This document shows positions 49,300-62,238 of a stretch of 64,000 nt of DNA, one piece after another; the stretch's first letter is position 1, and each line of letters opens with the position of its first letter. This DNA comes from Erpobdella octoculata. Lineage: Eukaryota; Annelida; Clitellata; Hirudinida; Erpobdellidae. Position numbers and translations under genes: made by a program. The notes beneath the pieces were generated by a model, which ran no database searches, had not been told where the DNA came from, and was given only the letters and a program-made list of their open reading frames with translations. The DNA lies in NCBI GenBank assembly GCA_963978895.1, contig OZ022242.1, positions 15,331,121 to 15,395,120 on the forward strand, given 5' to 3'.

Positions 49300-51140
49300 T
49301 ATTAGAGGTGCGCGGGTACCTATACCCGTATACCCGTAGGTTTATCCGTACCCGACCCGTTTTCTTAGGTACGCTCGAGTAGGGGAGACTACGAGCGGGT
49401 AGGGGTCTCGTCGAAATTAAATGCAAAAAACTAATACAATTATATTTCAAGACAGTGACCCATGATGTGCCTTAACTGTTTAGTCTCATTTATTTGATGA
49501 TGTTGAAATTAAGCTGACAACAAGCGATAATAAAGCTTTTACTGACATTATTAAACGGAAAATTTTAAATCTCAAAATGACGTTAAAGCAATTTAAGCTT
49601 TTCGATGATGCTTTCAAGAACATTAATGTTGAAAAGGACGAGACGCTACATTTGGTAATACCGGTGTTTCAAAAAAGAAGTCGGAAGTACTGTATCCGAT
49701 AGGTTCGTTTCATCCTAGCCTGCTGTCGAAAACGGATGAAGTTGTTCTTATTGATCAAGATATCCATGCTCTCACAACCGCAGTTGATACATCGATTAAA
49801 ATCACCGAACAGACGGCTCCGCCAACGAAAAAAACCACAAAATGCCTTGCAAAAATTGAATTCCGAAGAGAATCAGAAGATGATGTCAACAGAGGAGATA
49901 CCGATACTGGAGAAAAAGTCGACAACTACGAACTGAGTCCATTGCAATTAGCTAGTTTGGAAACGCAGGTCGCAAACAAAAAATTTCATGAACAGGCTAA
50001 GTTTGCTTGCAGTTTATTTCTATTTCAGCAACTCAGAACAGAAGTGAGTGAGCTTTCGGTACTGCAAGTTACATTTTGATCAACTTGTGTACCAGCTTTG
50101 ATCCCTAGCTTGTTGAATTGTTGACAAACTGATAGTTGTCAGATCTCAATATAAACAAACCCACTTGGACACAGCTGTGGGTGTGTATTGCCTATGTTAA
50201 AAAATTTGAGTATTTCAACTCCGATTGACGTCTTGAACTTTGATTCAGTATTTTACTTAGCCTTGTTGCCATGGGGGCCCCGGCGACTCGTCTACGACTA
50301 CCCCCCTTCCCGGTTATCAGGGCCGTCTTTAACCTATTGGAGGCCCTGGGAAAATTAGGATAATGGGGCCCCTATGACTTCGGCAGAACACTATTTTATT
50401 AGAATAGACAAAGAAAGTAGATAAACAAAGTTAACTATTTAATTTTTTATTAAATAAAACAATCACATGAAACGAATAGATAAATGTAATATGGTCCACA
50501 AAAGTAACTCTTTTAGCCTTTGCAGGTTAGTGCTTAAAAATCTATGTTATTTGAAGAGGTATAAAGAGATATAAAAAGCGTTTCATTGACTAATAATTAA
50601 AAAATAATAAATGTAATTTAGGTTCGATTTCTTCGTATTATATAAGTTTTTGGTAACAAATATTGGTTATCGTTTGGTGATCTGACAAAAAATAGGGAAT
50701 TTATATTTGATCTGAGGGGGCCCGTATCAATCGCGGGGCCCTGGGCATGTGCCCAGTGCGCCTATTGGGAAAGAGGGGCCTGCCTTTTTAGGAAGGATAA
50801 AGTGTGAAAGTGTTTGAAAAATGTAAAATTTTGGGACCCCACTTCCGAGTACTGATCCCCATCATGAAAATTTCCCTACCTACGCGATTGATTTGACCCA
50901 GTAATATGAAGTTATTAAAACACACATGATGAAACCTTTTTTGGTGAACATTTTGTTGGTTATTATTTGTAATTTAATGTGCAAATAAAACAGGAAATTT
51001 TCAGTGTATTTTGACTATTATGGTTAGGCTAAATAATTTACTGGGAATGAGTAGACGGTTATATCCGTGGATACACTATTTTATCCCGGGTCGGGTACGG
51101 GTAAGGTAAAATGGGAAAAAACTGATGGGTCGGGTGGAGT
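49300..51140. mobile_element. Possible DNA transposon with CCCGACCCG-type ends, nested MITE inside
   Basis: ACCCGTACCCGACCCG-like words near 49310-49365 are matched in inverse by CGGGTCGGGTACGGG at 51088-51102. Between them lie an open segment (about 49500-50000) with transposase-like but unassigned composition (DNKAFTDIIKRKIL, LSPLQLASLETQVANKK) and the MITE at 50328-50780. Limits are approximate. Confidence 0.4.
50328..50780. mobile_element. hAT-like MITE with CAGGGCC ends
   Basis: The left end CAGGGCCGTCTTTAACCTAT and the right end, read in inverse, CAGGCCCCTCTTTCCCAATA share most positions. The interior contains the inverse-related GGGCCCC words typical of this MITE group. Target duplication is not convincing. 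Confidence 0.5.
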
Positions 51141-52680
51141 GTGGATGGATTTTGTTTTAACAGCTCAGTCCTAGTTCAGACTACTAAGCCAGTCATGAAG
51201 GTGCAGTTGGTTTAAGACAAAGTCTATGTCTTATTAAATCACAACATATGTATAAAAATTATTGTCTGTTTGTCTAATTAGTAGATATTATTATCGAATT
51301 ACTCAGAATACGATACGTTCACCGACGTTTGCAAAAGCCATCAAAATTTGATTGACACCTTTTGTCACCAATGCTCTCGCGATAAACTAGTTCTGATTTC
51401 AGTACGCGCTTTCCCATTGGATGATCAATACGGTAGGCGGAGCCAACGCTGTTTTAAATCTAGGCCAGCCACGTATTCATAGATGCAGTCACGTGACCGA
51501 AGCTAGCACGCACGTTCGTGAGCTGTGCTGTGCTTGCTACGAAACATTTCAGAAGCTGGCGTGGATCAAATAACTTCGAATTAATTATGTTTATTTATGA
51601 TAAACAAAACCAGACAGTTCTGTTGCGCATGTCAGGTCAGGCTATGTAGTGGAGACTACGACGAGAACTTTTTCACGAATCACGAGTTTTACAAAGTTTC
51701 TTTATCTTTTGGTTACTTTACAGGATTGCTGAGAGAATAATGAAAATTACGACGATGATGATGTGAATGATGATGATGGCGATGGATGATAGCGGTAGTG
51801 ACACCGGATTGAGTGCTTTGTAACTGTGGTGATGACATCTTTGCTACTTTGCTGTGACGAATTAAATGACATTGACAATTATGACGATGACGATGCGTTT
51901 CTTGTTTCTCACTACTGCAGATTAGCCCTAAAGATTTCGCGTTAAAAAATCTAATTTTCGACAGCAAAGTTATACGGTAAAACCATTTTGGCGAATGTTC
52001 GTCGCAAGCAGCAACAAAACGGCTCAGCTATCCACTTCTAGTAGCTTAACTTTCCAGTCGGAACATATGCCTGTCAATTAAGACCAGTTGAGAAAAGAAC
52101 TTAATTTATATGAGCAGCGTAGAATTAAGTCGTGACGCGACATTTCGCAACTTGGATAGAACGTGAAAACGAAATGGTCCACTTATTGACAGTTCTATTC
52201 GTAAGCGTTGTGTTGCGGCAACAACAAAGACAAGAAGAAACACGTGTGGTATATTACATATATTATTATATGCCTGGTCTGGTATGTTGTACTGACATGC
52301 CACAACTTTTCATTTTCTTTCTCACCAGGAATTTTGCTCTCTAGCGTCCTCGACTATGTGCACGTAAGTGTGTGTGTGTGTGTGTGTGTGTGCGTTTAGG
52401 GGTCCGCGAAGTTGTGGCTGGCCGTGTGTTTATTTACAAATACCTCTCTGCTCTGTTTAATGTCGACGAATTAATCTGGAGGTGAAACACATGCTGTGGC
52501 TTTACTTACTTGCTCGCTCGCTCTCTCTCCCCGTTTCTCTCCTCGTTTACACTTTCTCATAAACTTGCTGTCTGTTACAAAACCTGATTGCGACTTCTAT
52601 GACATCGTCCAAATTAATTAATTAAAAAATTTCTATGACAAAAAAACCATTGATAGTATTGCAGCGAGCTTTTTTAAATC
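51141..52680. other. Non-coding; GC-richer patch at 51400-51560
   Basis: No gene is recognised. The patch includes CCCATTGGATG (an inverted CCAAT box) and CACGTG at 51489, which could be promoter-like, but no exon follows that I can support. A GATGATG microsatellite lies at 51750-51790 and a (GT)n at 52369-52391. Confidence 0.3.
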
Positions 52681-52689
52681 CTTTATATT

Positions 52690-53455
52690 AACTTGACCGT
52701 GATTGCTTGCTTGCTTGAGCCATACGTTGGGACCCTATACAACTCAAAAAAACCAACTTCTGTTATTCAATTAAGTTGAAATTTGGTGAGTTTATTTGAT
52801 GCTGCGGATTTTACATTTTATTTAATTATTAAATTTTCAAATTGATTGGATTACACATGAGTGGATTAAAGAATAAAATCAGTTAAAACTTTGAACATTT
52901 TTTTTTTAAATTAAAGTTTTTATGTAGAAAAACAAGAAACCCGTAAAAACTTCGTTATTTAAAAATCTTTTATAATTTTGTAATTCGGCGACTAAAATGT
53001 GTTGACAAATATTTTTTGATGATAGAAGTCTAAAGTCTATAAAATATGAAAACATTTACCACAGTTTTCTAAGTACTAAATATGTAAAGTATGTGAGGAT
53101 TGAGAATTTAAGGAACTTTCGAATCCATGTGGAATTAGGAAATTTTTTAATAAAAATTTTTAAATTTGAAAATTAAATGTCGCTTTTTATATATAAACTA
53201 AAAATTAAAAGTTCTTTTCTCTACGTAAAATTTCTAATTTATAAAAAAAAATTTATTTTAATTGTTTTTATTCTATAATTCACTCAAATTTTGCCCAATC
53301 GATCTGAAAATTTAACAGAATGTAACGACCGCAGCAGCAAATAAACCCACCAAATTTCAATTTGATTGGATAACGCGAAAGTAGTTTTTGTGAGTGGTAT
53401 AGGGTTCCACCCAACGTATGGCTCAAGCAATCAAACACGGTCAAGTTATACACCA
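52690..53455 (+). repeat. Repeat family B, dispersed copy, plus orientation
   Basis: Shares with 2470-4135 the landmarks CAATCGATCTGAAAATTTAA, TTTGATTGGATAACG and TATGGCTCAAGCAA. Confidence 0.75.
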
Positions 53456-53534
53456 GTTTTTGGTTTCCTTAAAGAAAGCGATATTTTATTTAAAATTTTA
53501 AAAATTGTTAATAAAATATTTGTTTATTCCATAC

Positions 53535-53880
53535 TAGCGTGGTACCGGGGATTTTAGAGGTCTTTTTATCATTTTTCTCTTTTGTTCCCGTTTCCTTTCC
53601 CGCTCCCGGTCGTTTTCCCGTTCCCGCTTGCTCTTTTGCTCCCGTTCGCTTTTCCGTTCCCGCTTGTTTTCCCGTTTCTGTTCCCGCTCATTCTTCAGTT
53701 CTCGTTTCCGCTCGCTCTCCCGCTCATTTTGTGGCCGATCTCAATTTTGTCACGAAAACTTTCGTCCATTGACTCTCAAGGTTGCGTGAAAATTTCATTA
53801 CGATCGGATGAATGGGGTAGCAATGCAGAAAGGACAAACGGACAAACAAACAGACAGACATTTTTATATACGTATATAAA
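53535..53880 (+). repeat. GGGAACGGG-family copy, full layout
   Basis: Starts ACTAGCGTGGTACCGGGG, continues with a CCCGTTCCCG-type core, and ends with GATCGGATGAATGGGGTAGC, AAAGGACAAACGGACAAAC and a short (TA) tail. It sits between the direct and inverted copies of repeat family B. Confidence 0.8.
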
Positions 53881-53884
53881 TTGA

Positions 53885-54325
53885 TTCAAAAATATCTTAT
53901 ATGACAATCAAGCGGAAATTTGAGGGGTTTATTTCTTGCAGCGGACTTTACATTCTATTAAATTTTCAGATTGATTTGACAACATTTGGGTGAATTATAG
54001 AATAAAATTAATAAAACATTGCAAAATTAAAGATTTTATGTAGAGAAACGAACGTTGAATTTTTAGTTTATTTAAAGAAAGCGACATTTAATTTTTAAAT
54101 TAAAAATTTTAATAAAAAATTTGTTTATTCCACATTGATTCGAAAGTTCCTTACATTTTCAATCCTGACATACTTCAAACATTAAGTACTTAGAAGACTG
54201 TAGTCAATGTTTTCATATTTCATAGAATTAATATCATCTAAAATATTTTGCAAAACATTTTCAGTCGCCGAATTAAAAAATTATAAACGATTTAAAAAAA
54301 CGAAGTTTTTTTTACGGTTTTCTTG
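53885..54325 (-). repeat. Repeat family B, dispersed copy, inverted
   Basis: The reverse complement carries the CTTCTAAGTACTTAATGT and GGATTGAAAATGT landmarks of the family. Confidence 0.75.
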
Positions 54326-54460
54326 TTTAATAGTTTGTTTGTTTGTTTATTTGTTTGATTGTATGATTGATTGATTGTATGTTTGATTGTATGTTTGATT
54401 GTATGTTTGATTGTTTGTTTGATTGTTTGATTGTGTTTGTTTGTTTGTTTGTTATTCATT
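54326..54460. repeat. (TTTG)n/TTGATTGTATG short tandem repeats
   Basis: GTTTGTTT and GATTGTATGTTT units in imperfect tandem. Confidence 0.85.
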
Positions 54461-54639
54461 GTTTACTATCGCTTTCTCTCTGTTTTTTTATTTAATTTAC
54501 TGAGTGCAGTTTACGAAGTTTCGGTTATTTATCTTAATTAGATTTTTACAAGAAAATGCCCATTTAATTAGCAAAAATTGTTTTTTTAAACGAGTCACTT
54601 GCAAACTTGTTGCTTTTAGACACACACTGAATGTAAACT

Positions 54640-55180
54640 TATACATACTCATACATGTAATGAAGGTAAACTTACATACACGTAATGAAGGTAAACTCAC
54701 ATACATGTAATGAAGGTAAAGTAACATACATGTCGTGAAGGTAAACTCACATAATACATGTAAACTCACAAATGCATGTAATGAAGGTAAACTCACATAC
54801 ATGTAATGAAGGTAAAGTAACATACATGTCGTGAAGGTAAACTAAACTCACATACAAGTAAACTCACATAATACATGTAAACTCACAAATGCATGTAATG
54901 AAGGTAAACTCACATACATGTAAACTCACATAATACATGTAAACTCACAAATGCATGTAATGAAGGTAAACTCACATACATGTAAACTCACATAATACAT
55001 GTAAACTCACAAATGCATGTAATGAAGGTAAACTCACATACATGTAAACTCACATAATACATGTAAACTCACATAATACACGTAAACTCACATAATACAT
55101 GTAAACTCACAAATGCATGTAATGAAGGTAAACTCACATACATATAATGAAGGTAAACTCACATACATATAATGAAGGCA
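54640..55180. repeat. Minisatellite of GTAATGAAGGTAAACTCACATACAT type
   Basis: More than 15 units of two interleaved kinds, about 24 bp (with GTAATGAAGGTAAACTCACA) and about 18 bp (ATACATGTAAACTCACA), forming a longer compound repeat from 54884 on. Confidence 0.9.
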
Positions 55181-55840
55181 GAGATGGACTTCGGTTGGTT
55201 GACCCACTGGCAGATCTATAGGGACAACCGGGCAATGGCCCCCTTTTGTCAAAGTGCAGGGGACCAATCCAGCCAATCTAATCCATCGAGCCGAGAGAGG
55301 GCGTAAGAAATGGGGGAGGTAGAAAGAGAGAGAAGAGTGAATTGAGATGTTTAAGAATGTAACAGACTAACTAGGCTGTCCACATTAATGTGAGAAATAT
55401 AAAAGAAGTTAAGAGTTTAGCAGAATGGCTGGCCACGTGGAGGAAAAAGAGAAACATATGTTAAAGAGGTAAGGAGGCTGAAAATTAGGTTTGTAAATGT
55501 AAATGTTTTGATAATTTATTGAGCGCCCTATAATATGGAGCTTAAGAGAGCTTATGTGGATGCTCTATCTAACGGGAATTAACATAACTTTTGAACCGTG
55601 ACAGATAGCAAATTTTTATTTAAAAATTTTCTGACTCAAACACGAGGGGCGTTTGTTTCTTATTACTGATTGATCCAGGGGAGGGTAAAGGTCATTACGT
55701 GGTTGTCCACCAAGAGAGAAAGAAAAAGAGAAGAGAAAAGTGCTTATGTGCGAACATCAAAGCTTCTTCGTAACAAAATTCAAATTCAGTTTACTATAAA
55801 AGTTTGAAGGAAGCAGCTTTTAGCAAATCTATTTTATGTT
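55181..55840. other. Unassigned, with purine-rich patches
   Basis: No gene recognised. AGAGAGAAAGA-type stretches lie near 55320 and 55710. Confidence 0.4.
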
Positions 55841-56775
55841 TTATGGGAAAAAAGGAGATAGGAGAGCTGAAAAGAGAAAAGGAGTGGAAGAGCAAGCGGG
55901 GGAAGAAGCTGAAAAGCAAACGGTATATGAAAGCGAGTGAGAGCAGGAGAGCGAGCGCAGGGGCGTAGCTAGGGGGCAGGGGGGGCGAGCTGCCCCGGGC
56001 GCCATCTTGGGGGGGCGCCGAAGAGGAAGATACCGTATATTCATGCTAGACTAACTCTCAAAGTTTGCGTAAGATGCAAGAAAAACAGTAGTTTCCTTCC
56101 TTGCATCAGGATGTCGTCCACAGTCTAGTTGTATATCTGCTGCTTCAGTCCATTTAGTTGTTCTGCAGCATCAAACTTGTTAGGTTCTTAGGAAGGGAGA
56201 GAGCCATGTCACTCATGTATTTCATTTCAAACCCACCAGCCACAATCTAGGCACAGATCTCCGGCTCAGGCAAGGTGGAACTTGGTGACCCCTTCATGCT
56301 CCAGCCACCAGTCATTTCACATCGTTGACGTAGAGCCAATGTTTTGAAAGCTGCTCTTGCTATCTAGAACGTCTGTGCCCTGTGCAGCACACCTCCTTTA
56401 TGACATCAAGCTTATGACACACAGCCTAAGGACCATATTTAATTTCATCAGTGTGTGCATTTATTGACATTTATTTATTACATTTATTCTCACTGAGTTT
56501 TGTGGATTTAAAAAAAATTTATTTCTGTTCTTTACGGTATTTTAAATAAAATTTTTGCTTGCCGCATTTTTTTTCAAATACTGATCGCGAAAAGATGGCG
56601 CCAAAACGCACGCATATAAACCTACACTTTTAGTTCTTAAGAGAACGGCAAAAGCCCGGGGGGGCGCAAAATTTATAGTTTCGCCCCGGGCGCCAAAAAC
56701 CCTCGCTACGCCTCTGAGCGAGCGGGAGCAAAAATCAAGCGGGAAAGGAAACGGGAGCTAGGAAACGCGTAGTCC
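55841..56775. repeat. GGGAACGGG-family copy, interrupted by a hAT element
   Basis: The left part (55850-55957) and the right part (56717-56765) carry GAGCGGGAGC and GGGAAAGGAAACGGGAGC words of the family. They are split by the element at 55958-56716. Confidence 0.7.
55958..56716. mobile_element. hAT-type non-autonomous element, 759 bp, perfect target duplication
   Basis: Ends CAGGGGCGTAGCTAGGG and CCTCGCTACGCCTCTG are inverted repeats with few mismatches. The 8-mer AGCGAGCG is exactly duplicated at 55950-55957 and 56717-56724. The interior has GGGGGGGCGC(C/A) patches near both ends and no transposase. Confidence 0.9.
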
Positions 56776-56937
56776 TCATGAAATAATAAATAAGAGTTTT
56801 TAAACTCTTTCCGAACTTGGACTTTTTGTTCAATTTAGAAGCAGCAAACTTTTTCATTAGAAATCTGGTTTCTCTTGAATATTGATTAGTTTTTCTTCAA
56901 TCCTGTTTATCTGAGCATTTACTGCCAACATTGGCTA

Positions 56938-57031
56938 TTACCCCCCCTCCCCCGGTGAAAATGGTCCAGTGGCCCCGAAACCTCCAAAATGTTGATGACG
57001 AGGAGGGGATAACCGGGGGGAGGGGGTAAAA
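56938..57031. repeat. Short GC-rich hairpin
   Basis: TTACCCCCCCTCCCCCGGT is matched by ACCGGGGGGAGGGGGTAA about 55 bases later. It may be a very small MITE. Confidence 0.7.
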
Positions 57032-57099
57032 CTCTAAGAAACTATTTTTCTTTAAAATTTCCACTATAAACATTTCTCCAACCTGTGATTAACTGCATT

Positions 57100-57175
57100 A
57101 TAGTGTGTGTATGTGTTTGTATTTATGAATGTATGTGTGTGTGTGTGTTTGTATGTATGAATGTATGTGTGTGTG
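57100..57175. repeat. GTGTGTATGTATGAATGT repeat
   Basis: GT-rich microsatellite with two copies of a longer GTTTGTATGAATGTATGTGT-like unit. Confidence 0.9.
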
Positions 57176-57298
57176 ATTTTTATTGCGTATTTGTGGTTGA
57201 GAGCTTGGTTATATTTTCCACTGTGGTCGTTCAATTTCTACTGCGCAAAAAAAAGCGACGTTCCTTATTTTCAAATATTTAATAACGTCATTGAATGG

Positions 57299-57345
57299 AA
57301 TGATGATGATGATGATGACGATGACGACGACGACGACGACGACGA

Positions 57346-57377
<32 letters not shown>

Positions 57378-57497
57378 ATGATGATGATGATGATCATGAT
57401 GATGGTGCTCATGGTGATGATGATGATGATAATGATTATGATGATGTAGATATTGTAGATATTGTAGATAATGATGATGATGACGACGATGGTGACT
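57299..57497. repeat. (GAT/GAC)n microsatellite
   Basis: Trinucleotide array; Asp-rich plus-strand frame is an artefact. Confidence 0.95.
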
Positions 57498-58021
57498 AAA
57501 ATGATGTGCTCACGATAAAACCAATTATAAATATAATTTGTTCGCTTATTATATTACAAATCCCTGCATATAATAATGCTGCGATACTGGGATTCCCTTT
57601 AAACATTAATAATTTTAAATCATCACTTATAGTTATCGACAAAATTTTCAACATCATAATCATCACAGACATTTTCATTTTCTTGACTGCAATATGCCAG
57701 GCGAACATTTGCATTTTTTTAAATTTAATTTTTTGTCAGAAAGTGGTCAGATCGTCACAATTGTCATCAAGACCAGCAAGAATGTTTGAAAGTGAGGTAT
57801 TATTAGTGAGGTGAGTTGGCGTGAAGGTCGATTTTCCGGCCCTGTCCAACCTCTTGCACAGTAGTAGTTGGCGGGCTGGGGTAAATTGAGCCCTGTGCGC
57901 CCGCAGAGGCCTTGTGCTTTCGGCGGCCCCTCTGCCTCAAACCCAAAAATAATACACGGACACTCGTTTCACGCCGCATAAACACGTCACAGAACATTCA
58001 AGCAAACCTTATACATGTAAT

Positions 58022-58063
<42 letters not shown>

Positions 58064-58440
58064 CAGAAGTTAATGGATCTAAAAAAAGTATAATTTTTTT
58101 TATTAACAACTGTATCTGTCTTAGAAAAAAATTTAAACAATATGAATGCTTGAATGTTTTCTGATGAGTTTATTTGAAGCTAAACGAGTGCACATGTGTT
58201 ATTTGTAGGTTCGAACTAGTCCTGGGGTAGTGCGGTACAGGTCCGACCCACTGAGAAGCCCCGGATCGAAAGCAGATACATGGTTGGTTCGGTTCATCAC
58301 AACCTGCCCATTACAGTGGCTACAGCGCAATAACCGGGAAGAAGTGGCAACCCGACCATTCTTTGTTCAGTCTCCGGGTTTTATCAATGAATTTCATAAC
58401 AGTTTATGCATGTCATAAAATATTGAAATATAGGAGTCCA
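57498..58440. other. Unassigned sequence with an (AT)n at 58025-58056
   Basis: GC-richer patches at 57830-57920 and 58207-58380 may be worn transposons. No gene is recognised. Confidence 0.35.
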
Positions 58441-58443
58441 GGC

Positions 58444-58600
58444 TTCTAAGCCACATTATCACTAGGTCACATTATCACTAGGTCACATTATCACTAGGTC
58501 ACATTATCACTAGGTCATATTATCACTAGGTCATATTATCACTAGGTCATATTATCACTAGGTCACATGATCACTAGGCAACATTATCACTAGGTCACAT
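58444..58600. repeat. 16-bp minisatellite
   Basis: Nine to ten units of GGTCACATTATCACTA with small changes. Confidence 0.95.
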
Positions 58601-59044
58601 AATAACTTCTTTCCAGGAAATCGTGGATGTGCCAAAATTGTTTTGACAGGTCGAGATGAGCTGATGTTTTTACATGTTACTGACGACCCAACATGACACG
58701 TTCCAGCAGCACTTATATTTTTTGAGAAAACGAGATTTGAGAGGAAAAATATGCTTGGAAATAATTATTTATGACAAGAACGTGATAGAAAAATAAGTTA
58801 GTTAGGAGTGAGTGAGTGTAAGTAATAGAAATAAAGGAAACTCATCTCCAGCATCCATCGTAACTATCATCATAACTAGCAGGAATAGTAGCAGACCATA
58901 ACTCATACCATCACATCACCATAGCATATATGGCATCGTGTTTCCAAGGTAATGGACGCGCAGCAAGTACGTTTGTGTCTTTCCATTTGAGATTGCGTAT
59001 CTTTTTTACTCTTAAAAATCTTATTTCCATCTCTTTCTTAATCT

Positions 59045-59126
59045 CTACCTATGTACCTGTGTACCTATGTACCTGTGTACCTATGTACCTGTGTACCTAT
59101 GTACCTGTGTACCTATGTACCTGTGT
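59045..59126. repeat. 16-bp minisatellite GTACCTATGTACCTGT
   Basis: Five near-perfect units; the YLCTYVPV frames are artefacts. CA and (AT)n tracts follow at 59170-59288. Confidence 0.95.
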
Positions 59127-59231
59127 TTCCCTCATTACGTCTCGCTGGTTTCATTTTCTATCTCCACGCACTTGCACACACATATACACATACACATACA
59201 TACATACACATTTATATATATATATATATAT

Positions 59232-59288
<57 letters not shown>

Positions 59289-59290
<2 letters not shown>

Positions 59291-60485
59291 TATTATGTTT
59301 GTATTTATGTATATACGTGTATGTCTGACTTTGTTTTCTATGGTACAACTTAAATTACTGTTTACGAAAATCGAAATTATGAACGTATCTTTTATTGAGG
59401 AAAGTAGGTCGCTTTTATTTCTTTTTTATCTTTCTCTCTTCCTTCCCATCTCCATTTTACTTCACCGCCAGTATCATAATCATCATCGTCGTCATCGTCA
59501 TCGTCACCACCACCACCATCATTAATATTATGGACGACTACTATCATAACAACAATACAGCATTGACCAGACCAACATGATAATCGCTTCAAGCAGAAAA
59601 CAATCTTCCACTCATTTGATTTATAACAACCGTAATCGATACCGAATTTTAACGAAACGCTATTTGAACGCCAGTAACATGTTTGTAACATATTACACAC
59701 ACACACACATACACACACACACACATTGATACTCATACATTAACACGTACGCAAAGGACTTGGAAATACTCAAGGTTTGTCTGAGTGTACAAAGTGGAGT
59801 TTGCTTTCTGCTCCTGCTTGATCTATGACGGTTCGAATTTCACAGAGGTTCGCATTCGCTAGAAAACGCGCTGGAAGGCTGGAATGCAACCAGAAATACA
59901 TTGGAACGTGTAAACCTGACACAAACAAACATACATACATATACATAAATAGTAATACACACAATCACTACTGACACAAACAAACATACATATACATAAA
60001 TAGTAATAAACACACACACACACAATCACTCAACGACACACATATGCAGATACAAATAATTTCAATTACATCATTGATAAACAAGTCTAAAAATAAATTT
60101 AAATTGACTGCTGCATAGAAAAACAATCCGAAGTATTTAATTGATTATTTCTATGCAGATACAAACTTCGTGCAAACAAGTGAACTCACAAACTTAGAAA
60201 TACGCACAAATACTCAGTAATACGCACAAATATTCAGAAATACGCACGCATATTCAGAAAAACACTGCTGCAACCATGCAAGAAGAATTGAACTAAACTC
60301 ATTTAGGCAAGCGAAACCACAGAAGCAAGCAATGAATTATTTTCTATTAGCAAAACGCATACTTCCGGAAAAATCTACACAAATACTCGGACATATTGAG
60401 AGACAGAACGTAATAAACAGAGATAGAAAGAGAAACATACAAGTCACCTATGACCTCAACCTTCACAACAAAACCAGACCAGCTG
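59289..60485. other. Non-coding with short tandem repeats
   Basis: CA-rich patches (59694-59724, 60010-60025), two copies of an ACACAAACAAACATACATA-type unit (59919-60000), and an AAATACGCACAAATATTCAG-type unit repeated four times (60195-60262). No gene is recognised. Confidence 0.5.
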
Positions 60486-60487
60486 AG

Positions 60488-60846
<359 letters not shown>

Positions 60847-60930
60847 GAAGAAGTATAAAAAAAGTTGCCCTATTCAACAATGATATCGTGAGAAAAGTTA
60901 AGGAATTTTTTTTCATTACCAAATCAGAAT

Positions 60931-61158
60931 TCATTCATTCATTCATCCGTCCGTGCGTCCGTCCGTCCGTGCGTCCATCCATCCGTGCGTCCATCCATCC
61001 GTCCGTCCATCCGTCCGTCCGTCCGTCCGTCCGTCCGTTCGTTCGTTCGTTCGTTCGTTCGTTCGTTCGTTCGTTCATTCATTCATTCATTCATTCATTC
61101 ATTCATTCATTCATTCATTCATTCATTCATTCATTCATTCATTCATTCATTCATTCAC
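60931..61158. repeat. Compound tetranucleotide array
   Basis: CCGT/CCAT units (60945-61035) pass into (TTCG)n (61036-61073) and then (TTCA)n (61074-61155) without change of register. Arg/Ser/His-rich frames are artefacts. Confidence 0.95.
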
Positions 61159-61589
61159 ACAGTCAACTGATTTCGATTCAAATGGCACTCAACGGCCGAC
61201 GTCAACATCGCCACCGCCGCTTTCGTATTTTATTTCAGTTTTTAAAAAACAGGGCGCCATTTTCGAGACGTTTCAGTTTCGGTTCGAAACAAATTTCTCC
61301 GATACAATTGTTATGATTTCTAACTTTTCAATCACCATCTACGTCATCACCACCACACCCACCACAAATACCACAACCACACCAACTACCACAACCACCA
61401 CCAACAGCAACCCAACGAGACAACCAATTAATTCCCCACCACCACCACCACCACCAGCGAAGTACAGACAGCACGTGGATTGTGCAGCGCATACGCAGCT
61501 TCGTACGCAGCATCGTCAGCAGCTGAGGGGAGATAGAGTGCACAACAAGCCGGCAAGCTATACGCCTATCATTGATGAAAATAACGAAG

Positions 61590-61860
61590 GTGGTGGTGAT
61601 GATGACGATGATGATGATGGATCAAAAAATGATGATCATGATAACAGATGTGTTGTTGATGATGATGGTAGTGGTTGATGGTGATGATACTATTGGCTGA
61701 TGATGACAATGATGATGATGTTAGTTGTTGATGACGATGATGATGCTAGTGGTTGATGATGATGATGTTAGTGGTTGATGATGCTAGTGGTTGATAATGA
61801 TGATTATGCTGGTGGTTGATGATGATGACGTTAGTGGTTGATGATGATGATGACGTTAAA
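61590..61860. repeat. GATGATGATG(TT/C)AGTGGTT repeat
   Basis: Imperfect minisatellite of about 20-30 bp built on GTTGATGATGATG and TAGTGG. ACCACC-rich sequence lies at 61340-61460. Confidence 0.85.
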
Positions 61861-62067
61861 CTAAAGGGGGAGGTATGAGGAGTATGGTCGTAGTTACGGT
61901 GATGGTGATGGATAATAAGAAAAACAAATTTGATGACGAAGCCAGTTATGACGACGATTATGCATACTTTTCAGTGTGAATAATAAGATCTTCGTAGATG
62001 ATTTCATGAGATAATAAATATATATATATATAAATATATATATGAAAAGCATTTAAAAAATACAATT

Positions 62068-62238
62068 TCTTCTGAGTTATTCGATTATATATCTTAAATA
62101 CCTAGTTTGACGAAATATAAATGTGGGACATTCTTTATTTACAAAATCTATCAGTCTTAGAGACATATAAAATGAACGTCCCACACTTGTTTAATTCGTC
62201 AAACTATTTAAGAGATATATAATCAGATAACACAAAAC
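62068..62238. repeat. Imperfect inverted repeat (hairpin MITE-like)
   Basis: About 57 bases on each side pair with small gaps (GATTATATATC, AGTTTGACGAA and GTGGGAC on the left, their complements on the right), around a loop of about 50 bases. Confidence 0.75.

Noticed and set aside
51400..51560. Promoter of an unannotated gene
   Set aside because: CCAAT- and E-box-like words exist, but no downstream exon could be supported.
52132..52399. Short plus-strand frames that might be a secreted peptide
   Set aside because: The hydrophobic part is not followed by a plausible mature region, and the frame runs into a GT repeat.
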